Positions 18,769-27,041 of a stretch of 64,000 nt of DNA are shown in pieces; position 1 is the first letter of the stretch; each line of letters starts with the position of its first letter. Made by a program: the position numbers and the translations under genes. The DNA is taken from contig NZ_LGUR01000210.1 of the NCBI RefSeq assembly GCF_001270495.1, positions 1-64,000 on the forward strand, in the 5' to 3' direction. The notes beneath the pieces are model-generated. The model saw only the letters and a list, made by a program, of their open reading frames with translations. It did no database searches and had not been told where the DNA came from. The DNA comes from Streptomyces viridochromogenes (GTDB lineage Bacteria > Actinomycetota > Actinomycetes > Streptomycetales > Streptomycetaceae).

Positions 18769-20511
18769 GTGACCAGTACCGCGTCCTCCACGGACACCCG
18801 GCAGGGCCAGGCGACCCACGAGCAGCGACAGTCGTGGCAGCAGCGGCTGCGCCGATTCGGCTACACGGCGGCGCCCAGAAGCGACGTCCGCGACCGGCTC
18901 GTGCCGCCGTATGTCCAGCCCAGCCCGCGGATGTGGCAGTTCCTCGGCGCCTCACGGCCGCTCGCCGAGCGGATCGGACGCTGGTCGGGCTGGGGCGGTC
19001 CGCTGCTGGTGACCCTGCTCGCCGGGCTCCTGCGGTTCTGGAACCTGGGCAGCCCGAAGGCGGTGATATTCGACGAGACGTACTACGCCAAGGACGCGTG
19101 GGCGCTCGTCCACCGCGGTTTCGAGGTCAACTGGGACAAGAACGCCAACGACCTGATCCTCAAGGTCGGCGACCAGGTCCCGATCCCGACGGACGCGGCG
19201 TACGTCGTCCACCCGCCGGTCGGCAAGTACGTCATCGGGCTGGGCGAGCTGATGTTCGGGTTCAACCCGTTCGGCTGGCGGTTCATGACGGCGCTGCTGG
19301 GCACGCTGGCCGTCCTGATGCTGTGCCGCATCGGCCGCCGTATCTTCCGCTCGACCTTCCTCGGCTGCCTCGCGGGCACGCTGATGGCGGTGGACGGGCT
19401 GGCCTTCGTGATGGCGCGCACCTCGCTGCTCGACGGGGTGCTGATGTTCTTCGTGCTGGCGGCGTTCGGCTGCCTCGTCATCGACCGGGACAAGGCGCGC
19501 GCGAAACTCGCGGCGGCGCTCCCGGCGGACGCCGACGGCCGGGTCCGCCCCGACGCGCACCTCGCCGAGACCCTGCGCCTGGGCTGGCGCCCCTATCGCT
19601 GGCTGGCCGGTCTGATGCTGGGCCTGGCCATCGGCACCAAGTGGAACGGCCTCTACTTCCTGGTCGCGTTCGGCCTGATGACGGTGGTCTGGGACGTCGG
19701 CGCCCGCAAGGTCGCCGGTGCCCACCGCCCCTACACGGCGGTCCTCAAGCACGACCTGGGCTTCGCCTTCCTGGCGACCGTGCCGGTGGCGATCTTCACC
19801 TACATCGCCTCGTGGACCGGCTGGATCCTCTCCCCGACGGACGGCACCGGCGGCTACTACCGCAACTGGGCGAGTGCCGACGGCCGCGGCAGCAGCTGGT
19901 CCTGGCTGTTCCCCGACTGGTGGCTGAGCCTGTGGCACTACGAGCACCAGGTGTACAAGTTCCACGTCGGCCTGTCGTCCCCGCACACCTACCAGTCCAA
20001 CCCGTGGAGCTGGATCGTCACCGGCCGCCCGGTGTCGTACTTCTACGAGTCCCCCGCCCCCGGCAAGGACGGCTGCCCCGTCGACGCGGGCGAGAAGTGC
20101 GCGCGCGAGGTGCTGGCGCTCGGTACCCCGCTGCTGTGGTGGGTGGCCGCCTTCGCGGTCCTGTACGTCCTGTGGCGCTGGGCCTTCCGCCGCGACTGGC
20201 GGGCCGGGGCCATCGCCTGCGCCGTCGTGGCCGGCTACTTCCCCTGGTTCCTCTACCAGGAACGCACCATCTTCTTCTTCTACGCCGTCGTCTTCCTGCC
20301 GTTCCTCTGCCTCGCCGTGGCCATGCTCCTGGGCGCGATCATCGGCCCACCGGGCTCCAGCGACACCCGCCGGGTGGCCGGCGCCACGGGCGCGGGCGTG
20401 CTGGTGCTGCTGATCGCCTGGAACTTCATCTACTTCTGGCCGATCTACACGGGGACGGTGATCCCGCTGGACGGCTGGCGGTCGCGGATGTGGCTGGACA
20501 CCTGGGTATAG
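18769..20511 (+). CDS. pmt: Protein O-mannosyltransferase
   Basis: 580 residues, GT39/PMT family, transferring mannose from polyprenyl-phosphate-mannose to Ser/Thr of exported proteins at the outer face of the membrane. The first luminal loop has the catalytic acidic pair, VIFDETYYAKDAW, right after the first membrane helix. About 10-11 hydrophobic helices follow; other family features include WRFMTALLGT, LDGVLMFFVLAAFG and GLAIGTKWNGLYFL. The start is GTG 18769, in frame with the conserved N-terminus; an ATG just upstream is out of frame. The last 86 bases overlap the 3' end of the convergent gene. From memory this corresponds to S. coelicolor Pmt (SCO3154), required for phage phiC31 receptor glycosylation. 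Confidence 0.94.
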   Translation: MTSTASSTDTRQGQATHEQRQSWQQRLRRFGYTAAPRSDVRDRLVPPYVQPSPRMWQFLGASRPLAERIGRWSGWGGPLLVTLLAGLLRFWNLGSPKAVIFDETYYAKDAWALVHRGFEVNWDKNANDLILKVGDQVPIPTDAAYVVHPPVGKYVIGLGELMFGFNPFGWRFMTALLGTLAVLMLCRIGRRIFRSTFLGCLAGTLMAVDGLAFVMARTSLLDGVLMFFVLAAFGCLVIDRDKARAKLAAALPADADGRVRPDAHLAETLRLGWRPYRWLAGLMLGLAIGTKWNGLYFLVAFGLMTVVWDVGARKVAGAHRPYTAVLKHDLGFAFLATVPVAIFTYIASWTGWILSPTDGTGGYYRNWASADGRGSSWSWLFPDWWLSLWHYEHQVYKFHVGLSSPHTYQSNPWSWIVTGRPVSYFYESPAPGKDGCPVDAGEKCAREVLALGTPLLWWVAAFAVLYVLWRWAFRRDWRAGAIACAVVAGYFPWFLYQERTIFFFYAVVFLPFLCLAVAMLLGAIIGPPGSSDTRRVAGATGAGVLVLLIAWNFIYFWPIYTGTVIPLDGWRSRMWLDTWV

Positions 20512-20917
20512 CCCTTCCCTTGTCGGCGGCCTGCCGCACGGCGATCATCGCCGCGACACCGCTCAGCAGCCCACCGAAGCCGGACGCCCCGGACACCACG
20601 ACCGGCAAGATGCTCGGCGAGGCCGGCGCACTCTCCTCAGCTGCCGTCTCTTCCTCCGGGGCCTCTTCCGCCCCTGTGTCTTCCTCCGGCGCCTCCTCCA
20701 CCGGCGCCTCTTCCACCGGCGCCTCCTCCTCGGGTGCCGGCGGTTCCCCGCCCCCCTCAGCCGGTGGCGCGCTCTCGTGATGTCCGCTGACGGGAGTGCG
20801 GGGGCCGGAGCGGTCCTCCGCGACCCACACCAGGAACGAGCCGAGGCAGAGGGCGAACAGGGCAGCGGTGGCGATCAGCCATAGCACCGGGGCACGGGCC
20901 GTGACGGGTCGACGCAT
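20426..20917 (-). CDS. Small membrane protein with acidic Glu/Pro/Ala repeat
   Basis: 163 residues from ATG 20917 (AGGAG 8 bases upstream). The N-terminal helix VLWLIATAALFALCLGSFLVWVA (about 10-32) is a signal anchor. The middle is an extracellular low-complexity acidic repeat built of EEAPVEEAPVEEAPEE units. A second hydrophobic segment (ILPVVVSGASGFGGLLSGVAAMIAV) follows, then a basic, Ser/Pro/Arg-rich end. The final ~28 codons lie antisense to the end of pmt, so the extreme C-terminus may be under little selection. It could be a mannosylation substrate or wall-spanning linker, given Pmt next door (inference). No family recognised. Confidence 0.65.
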   Translation of the reverse strand: MRRPVTARAPVLWLIATAALFALCLGSFLVWVAEDRSGPRTPVSGHHESAPPAEGGGEPPAPEEEAPVEEAPVEEAPEEDTGAEEAPEEETAAEESAPASPSILPVVVSGASGFGGLLSGVAAMIAVRQAADKGRAIPRCPATSATASRPAGSPSPCRSARSR

Positions 20918-21148
20918 GGGGCTCACTCCTAGGCTCAGCGGGTGCCACACGTCCGTGGCAACCCCTGCCTCCATTGCGCCGCGGCCGTCGATTCGCGTCA
21001 CGGCACTGCATTTCGGGGCTTGACAAAGACCAACATGTCGTTCGTTCAGCCAAGAATCGGTCACTCATTCGGACAACAAAAGAAAACAGCTTCCCCAGCT
21101 ATCACCCACGCCACTTACAGTGCGGTGGACGAAAACGGGGAGGGGACC

Positions 21149-22789
21149 ATGCCCAAGGGGGTCAAAGCCACCGTCATAGGTGGGGTGTTCGCGGTGATGG
21201 TGGGCGGTGCCGGATACGGCGCGTACAACATCATGTCGGCACTGAACGGCGGCGGGGCGACCGGCCAGGGCGGGCCGGCGCCGGTGCGGTCCGGGCCGCC
21301 GAGCGCCGAGGAGGTCGAGGAGACCACGGCGAAGTTCTTCGCGGCCTGGGAGAAGGGGGAGGCGGCGCGGGCGGCGACGTACACGAACAACGACGCGGCC
21401 GCCGAGTCGGTGCTGACGGCGTACAGCGGGGGCGCCCACATCACCGGCGTGAAGATCACGCCCGGCAGGGCGACCGGCACCGCCGTGCCCTTCAGCGTGA
21501 GCGCGAAGGTCACCTACGAGGGGAAGTCCAAGCCGCTGTCCTACAAGAGCGAGCTCAAGGTGGTGCGCGGCCTCACCACCGGGCGGGCCCTCGTCGACTG
21601 GCAGCCGACCGTCATCCACCCGCAGTTGAGGAAGGACGACACCCTCGTCACCGGCGAGGCGAAGGCCCCGCCCATCGAGGCCGTCGACCGCGACGGCACC
21701 GTGCTGACGAAGGAGAAGTACCCCTCCCTCGGCCTGGTCCTGGACACCCTGCGCGACAGGTACGGCAGCAAGGCGGGCGGCTCCCCCGGCATCGAGCTGG
21801 CGATCCGGCACGCCGACGAGTCGCCGGACACCTCGCTGCTGACCCTCGCGAAGGGCAGGCCCGGGAAGCTGGAGACGACGCTCAGCGCGCCCGTGCAGGC
21901 GGCGGCCGAGAAGGCGGTGAAGCAGTACGGCCAGTCCTCGGTGGTGGCCGTCAAGCCGAGCACCGGCGAGGTGCTCGCGGTGGCCAACCACCGTGACGAC
22001 GCCTTCAACGCGGCCTTCGAGGGACGCGTACCGCCCGGCTCCACGATGAAGATCATCACCTCGGCGATGCTCATCGACAACGGTGTGACCACGATGAACG
22101 GGCCCGCGCCCTGCCCGGACACGGCGCTGTGGCAGAGCCAGACCTTCAAGAACCTCACGGGCCTGAAAGCCGACGAGAGCGCGAACGCCACCCTTGCCAA
22201 CGGCTTCATGCGCTCCTGCAACACGGCCTTCATCAAGCTCGTCGACGAGGAACCGCTCACGGACGCCTCGCTGACGACGGAGGCCGAGAAGCGGTTCGGG
22301 CTCGGCGGCGACTGGAAGACCGGCATCGCCTCCTTCGACGGCAGCGTCCCCGCCTCCACCGGCCCGGACCGCGCGGCCAACGCCATCGGCCAGGGCCAGG
22401 TCCAGATGAACCCGCTGAACATGGCGTCGGTCACGGCCACCGCGATCACCGGCACGTTCCGGCAGCCGTACCTGGTCGCGCGCGAGCTCGACGACCGGCC
22501 GTTCGCCACCGCCGACGGCCTGCGGGCGAGCACCGTCGCCCAGCTGAAGCAGATGATGCGGCTGACCGCGACCTCGGCCCAGGGCACCGCCGTGCGGGCC
22601 ATGTCCGGGCTCAGCGGCGACATCGGCGCCAAGACCGGCTCCGCCGAGGTCGACGGCAAAGCCACCTCCGACAGCTGGTTCACCGGTTTCCGCAATGACG
22701 TGGCGGCCGCGGCCATGGCCGAGCAGGGCGGCCACGGCAGCGACGCGGCGGGGCCGATTGTCGCAGCCGTGCTACGAGCGTCCGGCTGA
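21149..22789 (+). CDS. Class B-like penicillin-binding transpeptidase (tandem copy 1)
   Basis: 546 residues from ATG 21149 (GGGGAGGGG upstream). One N-terminal membrane anchor (TVIGGVFAVMVGGAGYGAYN). Residues ~55-165 are an NTF2-like/MecA-N domain, followed by a short dimerisation segment and the transpeptidase domain. Active-site motifs are complete: S298-T-M-K301, S356-C-N358 and K495-T-G. The enzyme should crosslink peptidoglycan outside the membrane. At 546 residues it is small for a class B PBP and lacks PASTA domains. The next gene is a paralog with the same architecture. A long hairpin follows the stop. Confidence 0.93.
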   Translation: MPKGVKATVIGGVFAVMVGGAGYGAYNIMSALNGGGATGQGGPAPVRSGPPSAEEVEETTAKFFAAWEKGEAARAATYTNNDAAAESVLTAYSGGAHITGVKITPGRATGTAVPFSVSAKVTYEGKSKPLSYKSELKVVRGLTTGRALVDWQPTVIHPQLRKDDTLVTGEAKAPPIEAVDRDGTVLTKEKYPSLGLVLDTLRDRYGSKAGGSPGIELAIRHADESPDTSLLTLAKGRPGKLETTLSAPVQAAAEKAVKQYGQSSVVAVKPSTGEVLAVANHRDDAFNAAFEGRVPPGSTMKIITSAMLIDNGVTTMNGPAPCPDTALWQSQTFKNLTGLKADESANATLANGFMRSCNTAFIKLVDEEPLTDASLTTEAEKRFGLGGDWKTGIASFDGSVPASTGPDRAANAIGQGQVQMNPLNMASVTATAITGTFRQPYLVARELDDRPFATADGLRASTVAQLKQMMRLTATSAQGTAVRAMSGLSGDIGAKTGSAEVDGKATSDSWFTGFRNDVAAAAMAEQGGHGSDAAGPIVAAVLRASG

Positions 22790-22842
22790 ACTTATGCCCC
22801 GCGGCACGGGACTCTAGGGTGGTCGCCGTCGTTGGTATGCGG

Positions 22843-22896
22843 GAGAGCCTGTGAACAGACCCCGCAGCGCAGGCGGGGGCCTGTTCACAGGCTCTC
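22843..22896 (+). terminator. Long two-tier hairpin between the tandem PBP genes
   Basis: Outer stem of 16 perfect bp (GAGAGCCTGTGAACAG and its complement) plus an inner CCCCGC/GCGGGG stem and a 7-base loop. It lies 54 bases after the first PBP stop and about 50 bases before the second PBP start. It may terminate the first transcript or act as a partial terminator or attenuator that lets the two paralogs be expressed at different levels. Confidence 0.75.
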
Positions 22897-22947
22897 AGGT
22901 CGGCGGGGCGGCGGGGGCTCCTGGAATACGCGAGGGAACGGAAAGCA

Positions 22948-24630
22948 GTGGGCAACAGAGGGCGCGTCGCTGAGCGACGGAAGACCAACCCCGCAGTGCT
23001 CGGCGGGATGATCGCCGTGGTCGTCGGCGGCGCCGGGTTCGGCGCCTACGCGCTGTTCGGCGGCGGGGCCGTCGCCGACAGCCGTGCGCAGTCGACGTCG
23101 GCGAGCGCCGACCACAAGGCGAAGGACGTCAAGACCGGCCCTCTGTCGGCGACCGAGGTCACGACCGCGGCCCGCGAGTTCCTCACCGCCTGGCAGCAGG
23201 GCAAGGTGACCGAGGCGGCCGCCGCCACGGACGACACGACGGCCGCCCAGGCCCTGCTGACCGGCTACACCAAGGACGCCCACATCAAGGACGTCACCCT
23301 CACCGCGGGCCCTCGCACCGGCGACAAGGTCCCCTTCTCCGTGAAGGGCACGGTCGCGTACAAGGGCACCACCAAGCCGCTGGCCTACGACAGTTCGCTG
23401 ACGGTCGTGCGGCGGGCCGAGGACGGCAAGCCGCTCGTCGAGTGGCACTCCGCGATCGTCCACCCCGACCTGAAGGACGGCGACACCCTCGTCACCGGCG
23501 AGTCCGGCACCCCGCCGGTCAAGGCGCTCGACCGGGACGGCGGCGAGCTGACGGAGGACGAGTACCCGTCGCTGGGCTCGGTCCTGGACGGGCTGCGCGA
23601 GAAGTACGGCGAGAAGGCCGGCGGCAAGGCGGGCGTCGAACTCCAGGTGATCCGGGGCAAGGACTCCCAGAAGGCCGAACTGTCCGACAAGACCCTGCTG
23701 GAGCTGAGCAAGGGCACGCCGGGCGAGGTGAAGACGACGCTGAGCCCGGCGCTGCAGGCCGCCGCGGAGAAGCAGGTCGCCGCCAAGGCGAAGGCGTCGG
23801 TGGTCGTGCTGCGCCCGTCGACCGGCGAGATCCTGGCGGTCGCCAACTCCTCGCACGGCTTCAACACGGCCTTCCAGGGCTCTCTCGCCCCCGGCTCCAC
23901 GATGAAGGTCATCACCTCGACGCTGCTGATCGAGAAGGGACTGGCGTCGGCGGACAAGGAGCACCCCTGCCCGAAGTACTTCACGTACGGCGGCTGGAAG
24001 TTCCAGAACGACGACAAGTTCGAGATCAAGAACGGCACGTTCAAGACGAGCTTCGCCCGCTCCTGCAACACGGCCTTCATCAGCCAGGCCCCCGAGCTGG
24101 ACAACGACAGCCTGACCAAGCAGGCCCAGCAGGTCTTCGGTCTGTCCATGAACAACTGGTCCGTCGGCGTCCCGACCTTCGACGGCTCCGTCCCGGTCCA
24201 GTCGCAGGCCCAGATGGCGGCCTCGCTCATCGGCCAGGGCGGCGTACGGATGAACCCGCTGAACATGGCGTCGGTGTCGGCGACGATCAACACGGGCACC
24301 TTCAAGCAGCCCTATCTGGTGGCCCCGTCGGTCGACGACCGCACCCTCGCCACCGCCTCCCGCACCATGTCGCAGACCACGCTCTCGCAGCTGCGCGAGC
24401 TGATGTCCTACACGGCGGCCTACGGCACGGCGGCCGAGGCGATGTCCGGGGTCACCGGTGACGTCGGCGCGAAGACCGGCTCGGCGGAGGTCGACGGCCA
24501 GAAGAAGCCGAACGGTTGGTTCACCGCCTACCGCAACGACCTGGCGGCAGCGGGTGTGGTCCAGGCTGGCGGCCACGGCGGCGACACGGCGGGACCGATC
24601 GTGGCGGAGCTGCTGAAGCTGGGCGGCTGA
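22948..24630 (+). CDS. Class B-like penicillin-binding transpeptidase (tandem copy 2)
   Basis: 560 residues from GTG 22948. Anchor helix at NPAVLGGMIAVVVGGAGFGAYA, then an NTF2-like domain (residues ~60-170) and the transpeptidase domain with S317-T-M-K320, S372-C-N374 and K509-T-G. It is colinear with copy 1 over its whole length, including the PSLGxVLDxLRxxYGxKAGG segment. Both copies end in a GGHGxDxAGPIVAxxL motif. Tandem duplication is the simplest explanation. Its position beside ssgE and pmt suggests a role in development-linked wall synthesis (inference). Confidence 0.93.
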   Translation: MGNRGRVAERRKTNPAVLGGMIAVVVGGAGFGAYALFGGGAVADSRAQSTSASADHKAKDVKTGPLSATEVTTAAREFLTAWQQGKVTEAAAATDDTTAAQALLTGYTKDAHIKDVTLTAGPRTGDKVPFSVKGTVAYKGTTKPLAYDSSLTVVRRAEDGKPLVEWHSAIVHPDLKDGDTLVTGESGTPPVKALDRDGGELTEDEYPSLGSVLDGLREKYGEKAGGKAGVELQVIRGKDSQKAELSDKTLLELSKGTPGEVKTTLSPALQAAAEKQVAAKAKASVVVLRPSTGEILAVANSSHGFNTAFQGSLAPGSTMKVITSTLLIEKGLASADKEHPCPKYFTYGGWKFQNDDKFEIKNGTFKTSFARSCNTAFISQAPELDNDSLTKQAQQVFGLSMNNWSVGVPTFDGSVPVQSQAQMAASLIGQGGVRMNPLNMASVSATINTGTFKQPYLVAPSVDDRTLATASRTMSQTTLSQLRELMSYTAAYGTAAEAMSGVTGDVGAKTGSAEVDGQKKPNGWFTAYRNDLAAAGVVQAGGHGGDTAGPIVAELLKLGG

Positions 24631-24654
24631 GCCTCAGCGTCACCCAGCTGAGGC

Positions 24655-25035
24655 TCACCGGCCGAGCTGGGCCTCTCGTGCCACGGGTGCGGCGGCGGCC
24701 AGATAGGTCCGCCGCAGAAACCTCATCAGCGCCTTCGACTCGAACTGCACCACCGACACGCCCTGCGCGGAGTGGAACTCCACCACGGCCTGCACCCGGC
24801 CGCACGGCCACACCCGTATCTCTCCGCTCCCCGCAGGGGCACGCAGTCCCTGTTCCAGCAGGGACCGCGAGAAGGTCCACTCGTGGGCCTCGCGCCCGGG
24901 CAGCCGGACGCGCACCGCGCGCGGATCGGTGTCCGGGTCATAGCGCAGGACGACCGGAACGGCGTCCTGTTCCTCCGCCAGGAGGTCCGCGTCCGTAACG
25001 ATATGGGCCCGTGCGTACTGTTCGACTACAGACAT
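24655..25035 (-). CDS. ssgE: SsgA-like sporulation/cell-division protein
   Basis: 126 residues from ATG 25035. The SALP family is unique to sporulating actinomycetes and controls localised peptidoglycan synthesis and septation. Family features: VPVVLRYDPDTDPRAVRVRL, the aromatic EWTFSRSLLEQGL segment, GEIRVWPCGR and the C-terminal SKALMRFLRRTY. The specific assignment to ssgE rests on its neighbours (two PBPs and pmt), matching my memory that S. coelicolor ssgE is SCO3158; SsgE has been linked to timing of spore release. It is convergent with the second PBP gene and divergent from cbiM. Confidence 0.8.
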   Translation of the reverse strand: MSVVEQYARAHIVTDADLLAEEQDAVPVVLRYDPDTDPRAVRVRLPGREAHEWTFSRSLLEQGLRAPAGSGEIRVWPCGRVQAVVEFHSAQGVSVVQFESKALMRFLRRTYLAAAAPVAREAQLGR

Positions 25036-25180
25036 CGGACGCCCTCTCACCCTGCGTGACCTGTGCGAAAGCTGTGCCTTCGCCCCCCTCCAATGTCGCA
25101 TATCTTCCCGAAAGCGCCCCTCGGGACGGGCGTATATCACATGTGCGATACACGGGACCAAATCCACGAGGCTATCGCTC

Positions 25181-25197
25181 TTGCAACCCGTTCGCAT
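25181..25197. promoter_or_regulatory. Possible Nur-type (nickel) operator upstream of cbiM
   Basis: TTGCAA-CCCGT-TCGCAT, 20 bases before the cbiM GTG. The Streptomyces Nur consensus as I recall it is TTGCAA-N5-TTGCAA; the second half-site here has two mismatches. The remainder of 25036-25217 shows no cobalamin-riboswitch elements and holds the divergent promoters. Confidence 0.4.
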
Positions 25198-25217
25198 TAA
25201 GCCACTATCATCGAACG

Positions 25218-26276
25218 GTGCATGTACCTGACGGATTCATAGACGCCCCGACCTCCGCCGTGACCGGAGTGGTCGCCGCGGCCGCGGTCGCCGTGAGCCT
25301 GCGCGGCGCGCGCCGTGAACTCGACGAGCGGACGGCGCCGCTGGCCGGTCTGGTGGCGGCGTTCATCTTCGCGGTGCAGATGCTGAACTTCCCCGTCGCG
25401 GCCGGGACCAGCGGACATCTCCTGGGCGGCGCCCTCGCCGCGATCCTCGTCGGCCCCTATACCGGCGCGTTGTGCATCTCCGTCGTCCTGCTGATGCAGG
25501 GCATCCTCTTCGCGGACGGCGGCCTCACCGCGCTCGGTGTGAACATCACCAACATGGCGATCGTCGGCGTCGTCGTCGCCTATGTCGTCTTCCGTGGCCT
25601 GGTGAAGGTCCTGCCGAAGACCCGCCGCTCGATCACCGCCGCCTCCTTCGTCGCCTCGGTGGTGTCCGTGCCGGCCGCGGCCCTCGCGTTCACGCTCCTG
25701 TTCTGGATCGGCGGCACCACCGACGTCTCGATCGGCAAGGTCGCCACCGCCATGGTCGGCGTCCACCTGCTGATCGGCATCGGCGAGGCGGCGATCACCG
25801 CGCTGACCATCGGGGCCGTCATCGCCGTACGGCCGGACCTCGTGTACGGCGCCCGTGATCTGCGGCAGCCGCTGAAGCTGCGGGTCGGCGGCGAACTCGT
25901 CGACGCCCCGGCGCCCGAGGCCGCGCGGCCGGTCGCGGCCCGCACCTCCCGCCGCACCCTGTGGATCAGCGGCCTGGTCACCTCGCTCGTCCTCGCCGGG
26001 TTCGTCAGCTTCTACGCCTCCGCCAGCCCCGACGGCCTGGAGAAGGTCGCCGAGGACAAGGGATTCGCCGAGTCCGCGGAGGAGCACGCCAATGCCGACT
26101 CGCCGCTCGCCGACTACGGCGTGAAGAACATCGACAACATCCGGCTGTCCGGCGGCCTCGCCGGGACGATCGGCGTCGGCGCGACCCTGGTCGCGGGCAC
26201 CGGCGTCTTCTGGGCGGTGCGCCGGCGTCGTACGGACGAGGCGGCCGACGTGTCGCCGACGAGCACGAGCGTCTGA
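25218..26276 (+). CDS. cbiM: ECF cobalt/nickel transporter substrate-binding component with fused PDGLE domain
   Basis: 352 residues from GTG 25218, giving the hallmark N-terminus (M)HVPDGFIDAP, in which the N-terminal amine and His2 chelate the metal. CbiM/NikM core with about 7 helices (e.g. FAVQMLNFPVAAGTSGHLLG). C-terminally, residues ~245-350 form a CbiN/NikN-like PDGLE module (FVSFYASASPDGLEKVAEDKGF) with two extra helices. The NikMN-type fusion slightly favours nickel, but cobalt cannot be excluded. No good ribosome-binding site precedes the GTG; the transcript might be leaderless. First gene of cbiM-cbiQ-cbiO. Confidence 0.92.
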   Translation: MHVPDGFIDAPTSAVTGVVAAAAVAVSLRGARRELDERTAPLAGLVAAFIFAVQMLNFPVAAGTSGHLLGGALAAILVGPYTGALCISVVLLMQGILFADGGLTALGVNITNMAIVGVVVAYVVFRGLVKVLPKTRRSITAASFVASVVSVPAAALAFTLLFWIGGTTDVSIGKVATAMVGVHLLIGIGEAAITALTIGAVIAVRPDLVYGARDLRQPLKLRVGGELVDAPAPEAARPVAARTSRRTLWISGLVTSLVLAGFVSFYASASPDGLEKVAEDKGFAESAEEHANADSPLADYGVKNIDNIRLSGGLAGTIGVGATLVAGTGVFWAVRRRRTDEAADVSPTSTSV

Positions 26277-26279
26277 CTC

Positions 26280-27041
26280 ATGGGCGCCGGGCACGCGCAC
26301 AGGCTCTACCGGCACGGGCACTCGCCCGTGCACGGCCTGCCGCCGCACACCAAGCTCGCCGCCACCTTCGCGTTCGTGGTGGTCGTGGTGTCGACGCCGC
26401 GGGCGGCGATGTGGGCGTTCGGCCTGTACGCCGTGCTCCTCGCGCTCGTCGCGTACGTCGCGCGCGTGCCCGCCGGGTTTCTGCTCAAGCGGCTGCTGAT
26501 CGAGGTGCCGTTCGTCGCGTTCGCGGTGCTGATGCCGTTCGTGGCGGAGGGCGAGCGGGTCGAGGTGCTGGGCATGTCGCTGAGCGTCAGCGGACTGTGG
26601 GGCGCCTGGAACGTGCTCGCGAAGGGCACCCTGGGCGTCGCCGCCTCCGTGCTCCTCGCCTCCACCACCGAGCTGCGTGAACTGCTCCTCGGCCTCCAGC
26701 GCTTGAAGCTCCCGCCGCTTCTGGTGCAGATCGCGTCCTTCATGATCCGCTACGGCGATGTCATCACGGACGAGATGCGGCGGATGCGGATCGCACGCGA
26801 GTCACGCGGCTTCGAGGCGAAGGGCGTGCGGCAGTGGGGCGTCCTCGCGAAGTCGGCGGGCGCGCTGTTCATCCGGTCCTACGAGCGCGGCGAGCGCGTC
26901 CATCTGGCCATGATCAGCCGCGGGTACGCCGGTTCGATGCCGGTGATCGACGAGGTGACCGCGTCCCGGGCGCAGTGGTCGTACGCCCTCACGCTCCCCT
27001 TCGCCGCCCTCGTCGTCTGTCTGCTGGGATGGTCGTTGTGA
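26280..27041 (+). CDS. cbiQ: ECF transporter transmembrane coupling component
   Basis: 253 residues, 5-6 membrane helices. Family marks: the N-terminal PVHGLPPHTKLAATFAFV, and two coupling motifs in the cytoplasmic loop, MRRMRIARESRGF and ERVHLAMISRGYAG (Ala-Arg-Gly type), which dock into the ATPase. Starts 3 bases after the cbiM stop and overlaps the cbiO start, so the three are co-translated. Confidence 0.93.
   Translation: MGAGHAHRLYRHGHSPVHGLPPHTKLAATFAFVVVVVSTPRAAMWAFGLYAVLLALVAYVARVPAGFLLKRLLIEVPFVAFAVLMPFVAEGERVEVLGMSLSVSGLWGAWNVLAKGTLGVAASVLLASTTELRELLLGLQRLKLPPLLVQIASFMIRYGDVITDEMRRMRIARESRGFEAKGVRQWGVLAKSAGALFIRSYERGERVHLAMISRGYAGSMPVIDEVTASRAQWSYALTLPFAALVVCLLGWSL

Noticed and set aside
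25036..25217. Cobalamin riboswitch upstream of cbiM
   Set aside because: Only ~180 bases, and no B12-box-like conserved segment could be seen.
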